Of a stretch of 17,653 bases of DNA, positions 9,488 to 17,653 are shown piece after piece. The first letter of the stretch is position 1. Each line of letters starts with the position of its first letter. The notes beneath the pieces were generated by a model, which was not told the origin of the DNA, did no database searches, and saw only the letters and a list, made by a program, of their open reading frames with translations. Position numbers and translations under genes: made by a program. The DNA is taken from positions 1 to 17,653 of the forward strand of contig FWWN02000378.1 of the NCBI GenBank assembly GCA_900175165.2, read 5' to 3'. The DNA comes from Rhizomucor pusillus. Its lineage: Eukaryota; Mucoromycota; Mucoromycetes; Mucorales; Lichtheimiaceae.

Positions 9488-10600
9488 ATGCTTCGCTTTG
9501 CGTTCTGTGTTGCAGGAATCTACACATGCTTCCTGACATGGGGTGTCGTACAGGAACGTGTCAGCACAACGCCGTACGGAGACGAAGGGCGACCTGAAAA
9601 GTTCCGATTCTTCATCTTTCTAAACGTGATCCAATCGCTGATCGCAGCCATCGCAGCCTCGATCTACCTCAAAGCCAGCGGCAACCACCTTCACCTGCTC
9701 ACGACACCGCCCTCTCTCTACAAGAAATACGCTGGCGTAGCGTTCCTTAATTGTATCGGCTCGCCTTTCGGATACGCTGCATTGAAGCACATTGACTATC
9801 CGACAATGATTTTGGGCAAATCCTGCAAGCTGATCCCTGTTATGCTCATGAATATACTCGTATACAGACGCCGATTTCCATTGTATCAATGCCTGTGCGT
9901 GCTCACCATCACACTCGGTGTATCGTTATTTATGCTGTATCATCCCATCGAAGGCAGCAAGAAGGCGGCTGCCACCAATTCAATGTACGGTCTCGTTCTA
10001 CTATCCATGAACCTCGGCGTTGACGGATTAACAAATGCGACTCAAGATCATATATTCAGTACTTGGCACGGCAAAGTGACAGGTCAACACATGATGTTCT
10101 TCATGAACGCGCTCGGATTCCTTTTCCAAGCACTCTATCTCATCCTCAACCCGTACACCGATGAACTTTGGCAGGCAATCAAGTTTTGTCAGACTCACCC
10201 AGCGGTTATTCGAGATGTTGTATCCTTTGGCCTTTGCGGTGCATTGGGCCAATGCTTCATTTTTTATACCCTTCAACGATATGGAAGCATCCGTCTCGTA
10301 ACCGTAACAGTTACTCGAAAGCTTTTCACCATGCTCCTGAGCGTGTTCTGGTTCAACCATACATTGACGTTTGGTCAATGGTGTGGTGTCGCACTCGTCT
10401 TTTCCGGTAAGCAGACAGTAGTTGATTATTTTTGATGACAAGGATGTCGTAACTAACGTGATGGTTGCGTCGCAGCGATTGCATGCGAGGAATATATAAA
10501 GAAGATGAAGAAAGCGCAAAGCAAAAAAGAAGTCAAGCCTTCAAAAGGCGTAGACGGTTTTGAGCCGAAATTAGACAAGAAAGCTAGCAAAGTAGCATGA
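9488..10600 (+). CDS. HUT1: UDP-galactose/ER nucleotide-sugar transporter HUT1 (SLC35B1 family)
   Basis: Two exons, 9488-10406 and 10476-10600, joined in phase by a 69-nt GT-AG intron with CTAAC upstream of CGCAG; 347 residues. It is a multi-spanning membrane protein of the drug/metabolite transporter superfamily. Family landmarks: GIYTCFLTWGVVQERV with YGDE near the N-terminus; CIGSPFGYAALKHIDYPTMI; LGKSCKLIPVMLMN; GLVLLSMNLGVDGLTNATQD; SFGLCGALGQCFIFYTLQRY; SIRLVTVTVTRKLFTMLLS. SLC35B1/HUT1 proteins lie in the ER; the yeast protein is linked to UDP-galactose import and the human one to ATP/ADP exchange. The C-terminal tail is strongly Lys-rich but ends KASKVA, so no textbook KKxx signal. 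Start choice fits the length and N-terminus of homologues. It converges with the metacaspase gene, 71 bp between stops. Confidence 0.95.
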
Positions 10601-10671
10601 CTGTTTTCATTTTTGATTCGAATATAGATTTACATCAACATTGTTCATCTCACTTGGTGTTTTAATTGCAA

Positions 10672-12757
10672 TTAAAGGATGAAAAGCAGGTTTACATCGA
10701 TTGGATGCGATGCGGAAAGCTGAGGACGTTGGGAGTACTTTTCGCGCAAAATAACACGGACACTGTTGAGCAACTGCAAGTACGATTGATTCCTGTTCTG
10801 GCGCAAAGCAGCTAGCAAAAAATAAAGTTAGATCTTTTGATTCTGGTGTCTCCGCGAAGCCTTGCTTGAGACTTACTGGTAAAAGCATAACTCATGGCAC
10901 CCGTGCTGCGACCAGCCTCAAATGCATCTGCGGATGTCTGTGCGTCTTTGCAGCCAGAGAACATGATAACATCCGCAGCCGAGCTCTTGAATTGCTTAAC
11001 ACGCTTGTCCACCGACTTGCCATTGATGAGCGATTTTCCGACAGACATGACGCTGGACAAGGCTCCGCCGACGTTGCCCTGTGCATATGCCAAGCCTGCA
11101 CTGAGCAACCCGCTGCCAGCGTCCTTGAATATATTGGCCTCCTTGAGAGATCCTTGCGTCGAGTAGACGTATGGCAAATCCAGTGCGGTTCCAGAGTGGC
11201 AGCTGTCAAAAATAGCCGTCAATCGACAGCCCGGAGGCAGCGGCCGTACCAAGATCTCATGCATTTCCTACAAAACATTGAGTATATCGTAAGATTCTGA
11301 GCGGTTTTATCATCCAACGGAGGTATAAGGGGAACATACGTCATCGACAATCTGACCTCTGTTGCCAGGATACATCTTGTGATCCACAGGATAGATCGTT
11401 TCGCTTAAACGGGGCCATTTAGCAACGTGATCTTGGCGCGCATGGAGCATTATGCATATACTCACTCCCAACCATCATCTTCATCGCCGTTCGTGTCTTT
11501 GACCTTTGAATAGCAGCATGGTATTGAATACATTCGTTGTAATGTGAATGAAGGTTAAATATATGTGTCCTTACTCTTCCACCGTGTCCACTGAAATGCA
11601 AAAAGAATCTAGAAGCAAGCTCAGATCAGATAAAACCGGTCGTTGTCAAGAACTTCAATATTTGATGCACTTACGAATCATTGGGGCGGGCGTCACGTAC
11701 AAGCCATTGCATGCCAGCAATCATATTTTGCCGTGTTGGATGGAATCGAGGATCGCTTTGGTCGTCCGTCAAGATAACCATATCCTCCTGTGTAACAGAA
11801 ATGATGATTAAAAAACAATATAATGTCAACGAATAAATACAAAATACTTGCTTGACGGAAATTGTACAATGTGATCAAAAAGTCCTTGACGTTGTGTACA
11901 TCGTTGATACAACCCTTGAGCTCATTGGGCGATCCAAAGTAATTGATACCGATCAACAGGGCACGTTTCCGTCCTTGACCTAATGAAAAATCGCATATTA
12001 GATGTTGTATTTTCAAGGACATTGCTTTCATCATCCACTTACAGTTGGACAACTGGAAATTCGGAGGAGGCTGGTTCTGCATTGCAGGATTGACGTGCAT
12101 CACGAATCCACCCATATCTTGCCCAGACTGCTGACCACCATATGGCACTGTACGAAACAATTGTTAGTAACAATATATATACAGCTAAGCCAAAATTCCC
12201 TACCTGGACTTGGTTGCTGGTTATGTTGTGAGTTTGGAGGCTGTGGATAGTTTGCATGCGAGTTGGAAGGATCAGACGGTCTAAAAACCGGATCAGGTCC
12301 TAGTCATTGTCGTCAGCTAGCAGTGTAGAGTCTATCGTCTGGATATTTACCAGTATACTGAGGAGTGGAGATGCGGTCGTTGCCCGGGTACGGTCTGTAA
12401 TTTGGCGGTTGCGTCGTTGGAGGAGCATACTATGTGCAGCATTAGTAACATGGAGTTTTGGCCATTCAGTCGATGACATCATACAGAAGATGCAGAGTAC
12501 CCTCCTGGATATGTATTGCCTGGTCGCGGCGGTGGGCCTGGTGGTGGTGGGTATCCTCCTCCAGGGCTTCCTCCTGGATACGTTCCTGCAGGAGGAGGCG
12601 GTGGATACGATGGCGGTGGATATCCACCTACTACTCCTCCAGACGGTGGTGGAGGAGGCGGGTATCCTCCGTAGGAACCCGGAGGAGGGGGATGTGATGG
12701 AGGTGGATAAGGATGACCAGGCTGTCCGGATCCGTACTGACCAGGATAATAAGACAT
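10672..12757 (-). CDS. MCA1: Type I metacaspase with Pro/Gly/Tyr-rich prodomain
   Basis: Eleven exons: 12757-12485, 12429-12351, 12299-12204, 12147-12043, 11979-11852, 11787-11675, 11608-11575, 11503-11466, 11403-11340, 11267-10877, 10811-10672; 486 residues. Residues 1 to about 184 are a low-complexity prodomain ([12 protein letters not shown], then PPP/GGY repeats), as in yeast Mca1. The caspase-like fold starts at about 185 ([28 protein letters not shown]). Then [19 protein letters not shown]; the His motif [12 protein letters not shown] (catalytic His about 273); [11 protein letters not shown] and ETIYPVDH; and the Cys motif [15 protein letters not shown] (catalytic Cys about 333). The [11 protein letters not shown] motif and the C-terminal [11 protein letters not shown] close the p10-like part. 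Metacaspases cleave after Arg/Lys, are Ca2+-dependent, and act in stress, aggregate clearance and cell death. The intron 11851-11788 needs a GC donor; the other nine are GT-AG. Confidence 0.95.
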
Positions 12758-13100
12758 TTGGGAAATCAATCGGAAAGAGAGCAATGAGTTCCAAGGTACT
12801 GCGCCAGTCAATTAATGCGCGTAAGAGGTGGCTCAGTTGTTAGATGTTTGCCATGCATTGTCATCCAGCACGTGCATTCTTTTTACAATAATGAAAGCAA
12901 AATGCTTTAAAGTAGGACAGCTTTGGACATAATATGGCGTATTTCCATTGTCGATAGTCAGCTCACCGAATGTGAGCGTTATCAGGCCCGATAAAGAAGC
13001 GCAAAGTTTAGCAGATCTTAAAGTCTCCCTCTTTAAGCATCTTCATAAACAACTGTAAGCACATTACAGGAGACAACGAAAGTTTTAAGGAACCTGAAGG
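12758..13100. other. Intergenic region upstream of the metacaspase
   Basis: No recognisable gene on either strand. It should hold the metacaspase promoter (start codon at 12757, minus strand). I see no convincing TATA box or repeat here. Confidence 0.4.
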
Positions 13101-13160
13101 GATAAAACAAACCTCCTTGGTTTTCTGACCAAGGAAGGCTTCGGGGTATATTCATATTTT
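13101..13160. repeat. Direct repeat, copy A of the NUP96 3' flank
   Basis: This stretch (TAAAACAAACCTCCTTGG .. GGCTTCGGGGTAT .. CATATTTT on the plus strand) is a diverged copy of 14451-14510 (TAAAACAAACCTACTTG .. GGCTTCGGGTATT .. TATATTTT). Both lie on the 3' side of NUP96-tail sequence, so the duplicated unit includes coding end and 3' flank. Confidence 0.75.
13112..13138. other. Hairpin in the copy A flank
   Basis: CCT-CCTTGGT, a six-base loop, then ACCAAGG-A-AGG: seven perfect inner pairs plus three outer pairs with one bulged A. The matching place in the other copy (14462-14488) also folds, with different inner pairs. Confidence 0.6.
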
Positions 13161-13240
13161 AAAAAGAAAAAAGAAAAAAGGACAGAGGAAAGAGAAAAAA
13201 GAGAGAGTGAGAAAAAACTAAAGAAGAAGAAATAAAAGCT
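13161..13240. repeat. Polypurine tract
   Basis: Nearly pure A/G on the plus strand for about 80 bases (AAAAAGAAAAAAGAAAAAAG and similar, then GAGAGAGTGAG). It lies where the last NUP96 exon would end in copy A. Simple-sequence expansion is the plain reading. Confidence 0.7.
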
Positions 13241-13440
13241 TTAGATATCTGCTGCAACTTCGTCAGTGATCAGCAGGCGCAGGCTGTAATCTCTATATCA
13301 CAATGGTCAGAGCTCCTTTTCCTTCGCCAGATATTATTGAACTTACTGCACCTTTACATTCTGCAAGGTCAGCTGTGAGCCAAGAAGGCGAGCCACGTAT
13401 GCTCTGAATATGCTTACGACCAGCTCCGTAATTTCGATAC
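13205..13440 (-). pseudogene. Decayed copy A of the NUP96 3' end
   Basis: Block 13292-13346 is identical over 55 bases to 14671-14725, which is the last NUP96 intron (donor GTAAGT, branch CTGAC, acceptor ATAG) plus one base. Upstream exon sequence, on the minus strand, shares a run of about 36 identical bases (13381-13416 region; RAYVARLL in NUP96), then diverges and lacks four bases (CGAG), changing the frame. Further up, alignment needs more gaps (GAAATTAC is shared, about 24 bases missing after it). Downstream of the intron, KLQQISKAFISSS in one frame resembles the NUP96 C-terminus KLQTLSKAFLSSYSSK, but in-frame stops precede it. I see no complete gene here, so I call it a pseudogene fragment. 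Confidence 0.65.
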
Positions 13441-13623
13441 TTGCGAGCCCCGGTCGTGATCATCATAAAACCGGAATTCAACAATGCTTTGAGTGCAGCA
13501 GCGAAGCAGATGCGAAACCACCAGAGAATCGAGTATATGGGCCCAAGCGATTCGCGCAAATGTCCATTTGCTATATTGCTTTGCATCTACAACTCGAATC
13601 TGCTGAAAGCGACCAAAACAAGG

Positions 13624-14200
13624 CTATTTCGGAAAGAAAGAGCCAAGGTAAGCTTTCGACAGTTTCGACATCGGCACGACGGGCAAGGACTCGATGGAGG
13701 TGTCCAAGTCTACAAAGGCAATGCCTTATCTGAAGAGAATCAACATATTTAATGGTATATTTCATTATATGAGCATATGTGTAAATACCTCTGGCCATGT
13801 TCAATACAGGCGTTCCAGCAAAGATCCTCGGCCAATGTGATAATATCTTCAAAATGGCATCATTTAGAAAAAAATGTGCCACTCATGATGCACGTTCCGC
13901 GGAGAACGTCACCCATTGACAGGCAAGCAGAGGAGGCTGCTGGATTTGCATCATCCGACAAGCTTCGTAAGGGGAACATGTAAGTTGGGCAAGGTCATGA
14001 GTATCCAAGCACCGTATCCGCATATAGGTTCGTCCATGCATTTGGAGCAGTGAAGATAGAGGTTGGAAAGACAAAGCATGTCGAAGGAGTGGCATCATCC
14101 ACCGATTCTGAATAAGCATTTGACGGACGAGCTAAGAGGGTGGAACAGTAGCCCCGATGGTTCTCCACACTGTCAGGAGCGCTTGTAATCAAGTTATATA
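13624..14200 (-). pseudogene. Diverged copy B of the NUP96 3' end (fragment or short paralogue)
   Basis: The clear part is 13724-13624: an exon reading IAFVDLDTSIESLPVVPMSK then LSKAYLGSFFPK and TAG. It resembles the NUP96 C-terminus PIVPMSKLQTLSKAFLSSYSSK, ends at the same place, and shares AAATAGCCTTGT across the stop. A preceding 64-nt GT-AG intron (13788-13725) and an upstream piece ending TPVLNMARG fit in phase, at the same position as the last NUP96 intron. Farther upstream (13800-14190) frames switch; SAPDSVENHRGY near 14190 weakly recalls SALDSG of NUP96. TATATAA lies near 14200. Whether it is transcribed cannot be seen. Confidence 0.5.
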
Positions 14201-14450
14201 AAAAGAGCTTGTTGGACCTCCAGAGATGCGTATGCGATGTGGCGATGTTGTGGAATAGACATGAAGAAGTAAGTCAGTAGAAAAAGGAAGATGCGTCGCT
14301 TCCCTCTGCAATTTTTTGGTTTTTGAGGTGACCTAGTACGGAACTGCACGAGAATCTCATAGTATCTTATGGACCCTGCGGTTCTACATATCTTCACAAA
14401 CGATCGGTACCACACCACAAGACCGGTTTTCAGAGGAGATGGGAGGGGGT
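14201..14450. other. Spacer with no recognised gene
   Basis: A minus-strand open frame covers 14194-14484, but its translation has no recognisable family and odd composition. I see only a spacer between the NUP96 3' flank and copy B. Confidence 0.35.
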
Positions 14451-14510
14451 GGTAAAACAAACCTACTTGACCTGGACAGGGCAAGAGGCTTCGGGTATTA
14501 TTTATATTTT
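14451..14510. repeat. Direct repeat, 3' flank of the intact NUP96
   Basis: Partner of 13101-13160. It starts about 55 bases beyond the NUP96 stop codon, so it probably lies in the 3' untranslated region or at the transcript end. Confidence 0.75.
14462..14488. other. Hairpin in the NUP96 3' flank
   Basis: CCT-A-CTTG-A-CCT, loop GGAC, AGG-G-CAAG-AGG: ten pairs in three short helices, with one bulged A and one A/G mismatch. Same flanks as the hairpin at 13112-13138 but partly different pairs. Confidence 0.55.
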
Positions 14511-14563
14511 TGGTATTTAGATGGAGATGTGGTTAGGGATGGGGGTGGGAATGAACTACAAGG

Positions 14564-16795
14564 CTATTTGGAGGAATAAGAAGAAAGAAAAGCCTTGGAC
14601 AGTGTCTGAAGCTTTGACATTGGTACAATCGGGCGTACCTTTGCTTGCGACAACACATGATTCAGATGCTTCTATATCACAATGGTCAGAGCTCCTTTTC
14701 CTTCGCCAGATATTATTGAACTTACGCCATCTTCGCACTCTGCAAGCTGAGCCGTGAGCTCGCCAAGAAGGCGAGCCACGTATGCTCTGAATATGCTTGC
14801 TTTTCGAAGCAAGCTTACAGATTCCACAGTCTTGATCATACTGGTAATTTCTTGTTTCATTTGTTCTACATTTCCTTCCATACGGGCGCTCGTTATTTTA
14901 TCCGGGAACTCGAAAATCATGCGGTGAGCATTTGCAAGTACTTGGCGTTCCCTCTCTTGAATTCTCAACATCGATATGTGTTTCAGCGCCAGATCGAGAT
15001 TTCCTATTTAAAAGCCTTTTAGTAAGTCTTGAAGAATTTGTTATTGGACTCGATAAAGTCTTGTATACATACCACTGTCGAGTGCACTTGGTAAGAGAGA
15101 ACGGAAAATATTGTAGTTCAAATTATCATCTTCGAAAACCTTTGCGTGGTTATCCAGTGGATTTCTGAGAATGCCTGACAAGTCCTTGGCTACAGCCTAA
15201 CGGAGCAGTCAATTACCGCGAATTGCCATGCAGCTGGGTGATATATCCTTACCTGTGCTTCCATAATCCACATGTCTGGGATGAAAAATCTTGCCTTCAA
15301 TACGCGGATAGCTGCTTGATGAACGCCATATCTGGCAATCGCATCGACAGTAGCTTCGTGACTAACAATCAATTTAGATTAGATCTCCTGACACAATGCT
15401 GTCAAAAGTTCAGCAAGAATATTTACCAATTTGTTAACAAAGCAGAGAAAATTGCCTGCTCCATCAACTGACTATCTTTCAAGTTTTCGCACCATTCTTC
15501 CGTTGCCCGTACACGTTCTTGCTCATCAAACAATTCCGGATGCTGCATAGAGTATAGCCAAGCAAGGCTTGATGGCCACATGCTTATATCAATCTTTTGA
15601 TTGCCGTTGCCTTTACGTTCACAGCCTTCCTGCTGTCGGAACCACCAATCCAGGAAATGCCGCGAAGGTTCCATGTCTCTGCAATCGCAAGGGTTGGAAA
15701 GGAATGATGAAAGCCGCTTGTAAATGTTTAGCAACTCGCAAAGTGGATCTTTAGTGTCGGACATAGATCCGAAAAAGATAGTCGTGCAGAGTATTTCGAG
15801 CCAGGAGAATTTGCATTGCATTGCCCAAGCGAATAATGTCACTTCAGAGAGCTGTCCATACAGTATTCGCCAGATGCTTTCCCGGTACCAAGAGCCCTTT
15901 TCCTTGAAGTAGTTGGATTCCTGGCCCTCAAGTCTCTTCAGACGCACAATCTCTTTCTGCCGTTCGGTGAAATTCAGAGGTGAAACGATCATCCTCGCAA
16001 GTCGAGTATCTCCGCAGAGACTTGCAACGTTTGCTGCTTCTTCAAAGTTGCCATAGATCATGAGGTAAAATATGACCGTGTACGGATTGTATCTGCGGTT
16101 GGCCCGTTTGATTTTGCGCATAGCACTTCGAGACTGTTGGTGAACTTCGCGCTGTAGCCAAGCTCTGAACTCTGCCAGGCGTTGCGATCCGTCGTCGCTG
16201 CCTTCAAGCAGAACCGAGCACAGGCTCCAGATAGCTCGTTCCCACTTGGGTAGCTTTTCGATCTGGGGCAAAGAGAGACAATCTCGGCATGATACTTGCC
16301 AGCTTGAAGTAACACGGGGACCTTCGTCAACGTGTCTGAAATCTGAGTTATTGGCAACCAGTTGCATGAAAGCGCTCTGGAATTCGGAAACCTAATCGAT
16401 CGAGGTATCAGTGCACTCTGCAGCAGTCACCCATCCTAGTTGTCTTACGTTTGCAGACGAAGCCTCTGCGCTGTACTTGATAGGCTCGTTTTCTGGACAG
16501 GACTCCTTTGGATAGCCTTCCTTCGTATACGATCGCAGATCCACGTGTTTCTGCAATCCACACTTGACATTCAACTACACATGGCAAGATCTTTAGCACA
16601 AAGCTGTGATCTTGCGAGTTGGAGCTGCAAACGTACCCGTTTGGGCGCAAAGCTTGGGTGCTTCGCAGCAGCGAGACCGGCCAGCAATGGTTGCATTGTT
16701 CCTTTGTTTGCTGTGTCGTAGGCCGTTCGTTTAGCAGCCCGCTGAGGAGCGCCCCTGGCGTTTTCGAAAGATCGCTTTCCGTTACTGCCTGGCAT
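14564..16795 (-). CDS. NUP96: Nucleoporin NUP96 (Nup145C-like), stand-alone
   Basis: Seven exons: 16795-16637, 16574-16449, 16391-15427, 15361-15253, 15196-15073, 15003-14726, 14671-14564; 622 residues; all six introns are GT-AG, 54-69 nt. The Nup96 alpha-solenoid is recognisable. KWERAIWSLCSVLLEG then FRAWLQREV match the start of the domain. VIFYLMIYGNFEEAANVASL then CGDTRLARMI (residues 201-230) matches the family's AC.LA...GD.RLA.LL signature. KFSWLEILCTTIFFG, EQAIFSALLTN and FFIPDMWIMEAQ follow, then a helical tail and the C-terminus PIVPMSKLQTLSKAFLSS. NUP96 is a core member of the Y-shaped (Nup84/Nup107) pore scaffold. In most species it is made as a NUP98-NUP96 precursor. Here the model opens with MPGSNGKRSFENARG and nothing like NUP98 is seen upstream. 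The first exon and an optional 33-nt intron inside exon 3 are the weak points. Confidence 0.83.
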
Positions 16796-17518
16796 CGAAG
16801 AGATCAACAGGAAGAGGGAAAAAGAATTAATGCAGTGCCTTGTGGGGACCGACTGTGGAAATACTCTGAATTTTCATCACCGCTTTATGCCCCCTCATCA
16901 CGCGTCCCTTTCACAGTTGATTTGCTTCTGTCGCTATCCTCAAAACTTGTCATTTTACGTGTCTTTTGACTGCTAATGGCGGCCTAATATTCAATCTTTA
17001 CAGTCCAGTCCAAAAGATTCCGAATGACTACAGATTTCGGTATGCTATGCTCGCTCTTATGCCACACAGTAGGTCGCTCATCTTGCTGCGTTCTGAGAGT
17101 GAAATATAGATACCTCATAGAAATGTATAGCGCTGAAGGCAACTCTTGAGACATAAACCATAATAGACTCCAATCGTATGTCTTGTCAGTTATATAGGCA
17201 ATATTTGCGTGTCTTACACATAGCAGTACATATAACACGCTCGTTCAGTGATGCATGTTTCTGACACACAGCTCCTTTCTATCGATATATTCAGGCGAAC
17301 AAAATGGTCTCCGCAGTACTCCAGATAATCATGTATACTATCCACGATGCCAGTTTGCAGACTGGCATCATACGGGTGCTACATCGAGTCACCAGCCATT
17401 TTGCGGCATTCACCGCATTCACACTTTCATTCATCGTGTGTGTATCGTCATCTTTAGAGTGGCTTTATATAAGAAAAACCTTCTTCGGGATACATAAACT
17501 CTGTATCTAGAAACATCG
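16796..17518. other. Region upstream of NUP96, no confident gene
   Basis: Should hold the NUP96 promoter. A minus-strand open frame over 16984-17238 has a coding-like end (TQQDERPTVWHKSEHSIPKS near 17095-17035) but no recognised family. Plus-strand ORFs at 17255-17497 and 17304-17510 show nothing recognisable. A TATA-like TTTATATAAG lies at 17463-17472 on the plus strand. Confidence 0.35.
17346..17369. other. Short perfect inverted repeat
   Basis: GATGCCAGT, six-base spacer, ACTGGCATC: nine perfect pairs. Could be a dimer-binding site or chance. Confidence 0.5.
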
Positions 17519-17653
17519 TCTAATGGGATATTCCTGGCTTGGCTACACAGCTGAAACTGGTCTTGCGAAATGATCCTGGATACGCGTTGTGGCCCCATTT
17601 TCCTGCTGCGATTACCACTTTAGCCTCAGAGCCTGTGCACAAGATAGTAGTAT
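17519..17653. other. Open reading frames running into the right edge
   Basis: Two competing frames are open to the edge. On plus, after a possible acceptor at 17550, LKLVLRNDPGYALWPHFPAA continues to the edge. On minus, a frame enters from the edge (SEAKVVIAAGKWGHNAYPGS) and stops near 17519. Neither is recognised, and the window ends too soon to decide. Confidence 0.2.

Noticed and set aside
10028..10519. 163-residue minus-strand ORF
   Set aside because: Antisense to HUT1 exon 1 and its intron; no family features.
12307..12843. 178-residue plus-strand ORF
   Set aside because: Antisense to the metacaspase prodomain; its hydrophobic Val/Leu-rich look follows from Pro/Gly/Tyr codons read backwards.
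13101..13160. snRNA-like 3' end (hairpin flanked by A/T-rich sequence)
   Set aside because: No Sm site or other snRNA landmark; kept only as a hairpin inside a repeat.
14194..14484. 96-residue minus-strand ORF
   Set aside because: No family features; it lies in the NUP96 3' flank and spacer.
1..17653. CRISPR arrays, tRNA or rRNA genes, transposase or reverse transcriptase genes
   Set aside because: None seen on reading both strands; the only repeats are the NUP96 tail copies and simple-sequence tracts.

Overview
The window is nuclear DNA of a fungus, most likely an early-diverging one; a Mucoromycota (Mucorales-like) species is my best guess. The evidence is: protein-coding genes split by many short introns (about 44-111 nt) with GT/GC..AG ends and CTGAC/CTAAC-like branch sites; a metacaspase with a Pro/Gly/Tyr-rich prodomain; a full RAB3GAP1, a gene absent from the common yeasts; and short intergenic spaces. 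The lineage call is inference. All gene models were spliced by hand from reading-frame continuity and family conservation.

Layout, left to right. (1) 1-574, minus: N-terminal part of an N-myristoylated DCUN1-domain (DCN1-like) neddylation ligase, cut by the left edge. (2) About 985-1790, minus: coding-like but broken segments, unidentified. (3) 1905-3245, minus: two-PQ-loop seven-helix transporter (YPQ/SLC66A type), 4 exons. (4) 3344-3777, minus: small unidentified gene or relic. (5) 3909-4823, minus: unidentified 304-residue protein. (6) 4998-8941, minus: RAB3GAP1, the Rab3GAP catalytic subunit, 12 exons, 1092 residues. (7) 9488-10600, plus: HUT1/SLC35B1-type ER nucleotide-sugar transporter, 2 exons; the only confident plus-strand gene. 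(8) 10672-12757, minus: metacaspase, 11 exons, 486 residues. (9) 13101-14200: two decayed partial copies of the 3' end of the next gene. (10) 14564-16795, minus: a stand-alone NUP96 (Nup145C-like) nucleoporin, 7 exons, 622 residues. (11) 16796-17653: no confident gene.

The genes do not form one pathway. They are ordinary eukaryotic housekeeping genes: neddylation, vacuolar amino-acid transport, Rab regulation, ER sugar-nucleotide transport, stress or death protease, and nuclear pore. RAB3GAP1 and HUT1 diverge from a shared 546-bp spacer. HUT1 and the metacaspase converge with only 71 bp between their stop codons.

The most unusual material is the NUP96 tail array. A 55-bp block (the last intron) is identical in two copies, although the coding sequence next to it has diverged and carries a frame-changing deletion. 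The 3' flanks of both copies carry a hairpin that keeps its fold with partly different stem sequences. A second theme is GC-AG introns: three of 33 modelled introns need a GC donor to keep conserved frames. I did not find evidence of a dedicated novel system such as a defence island or mobile element with its own genes.
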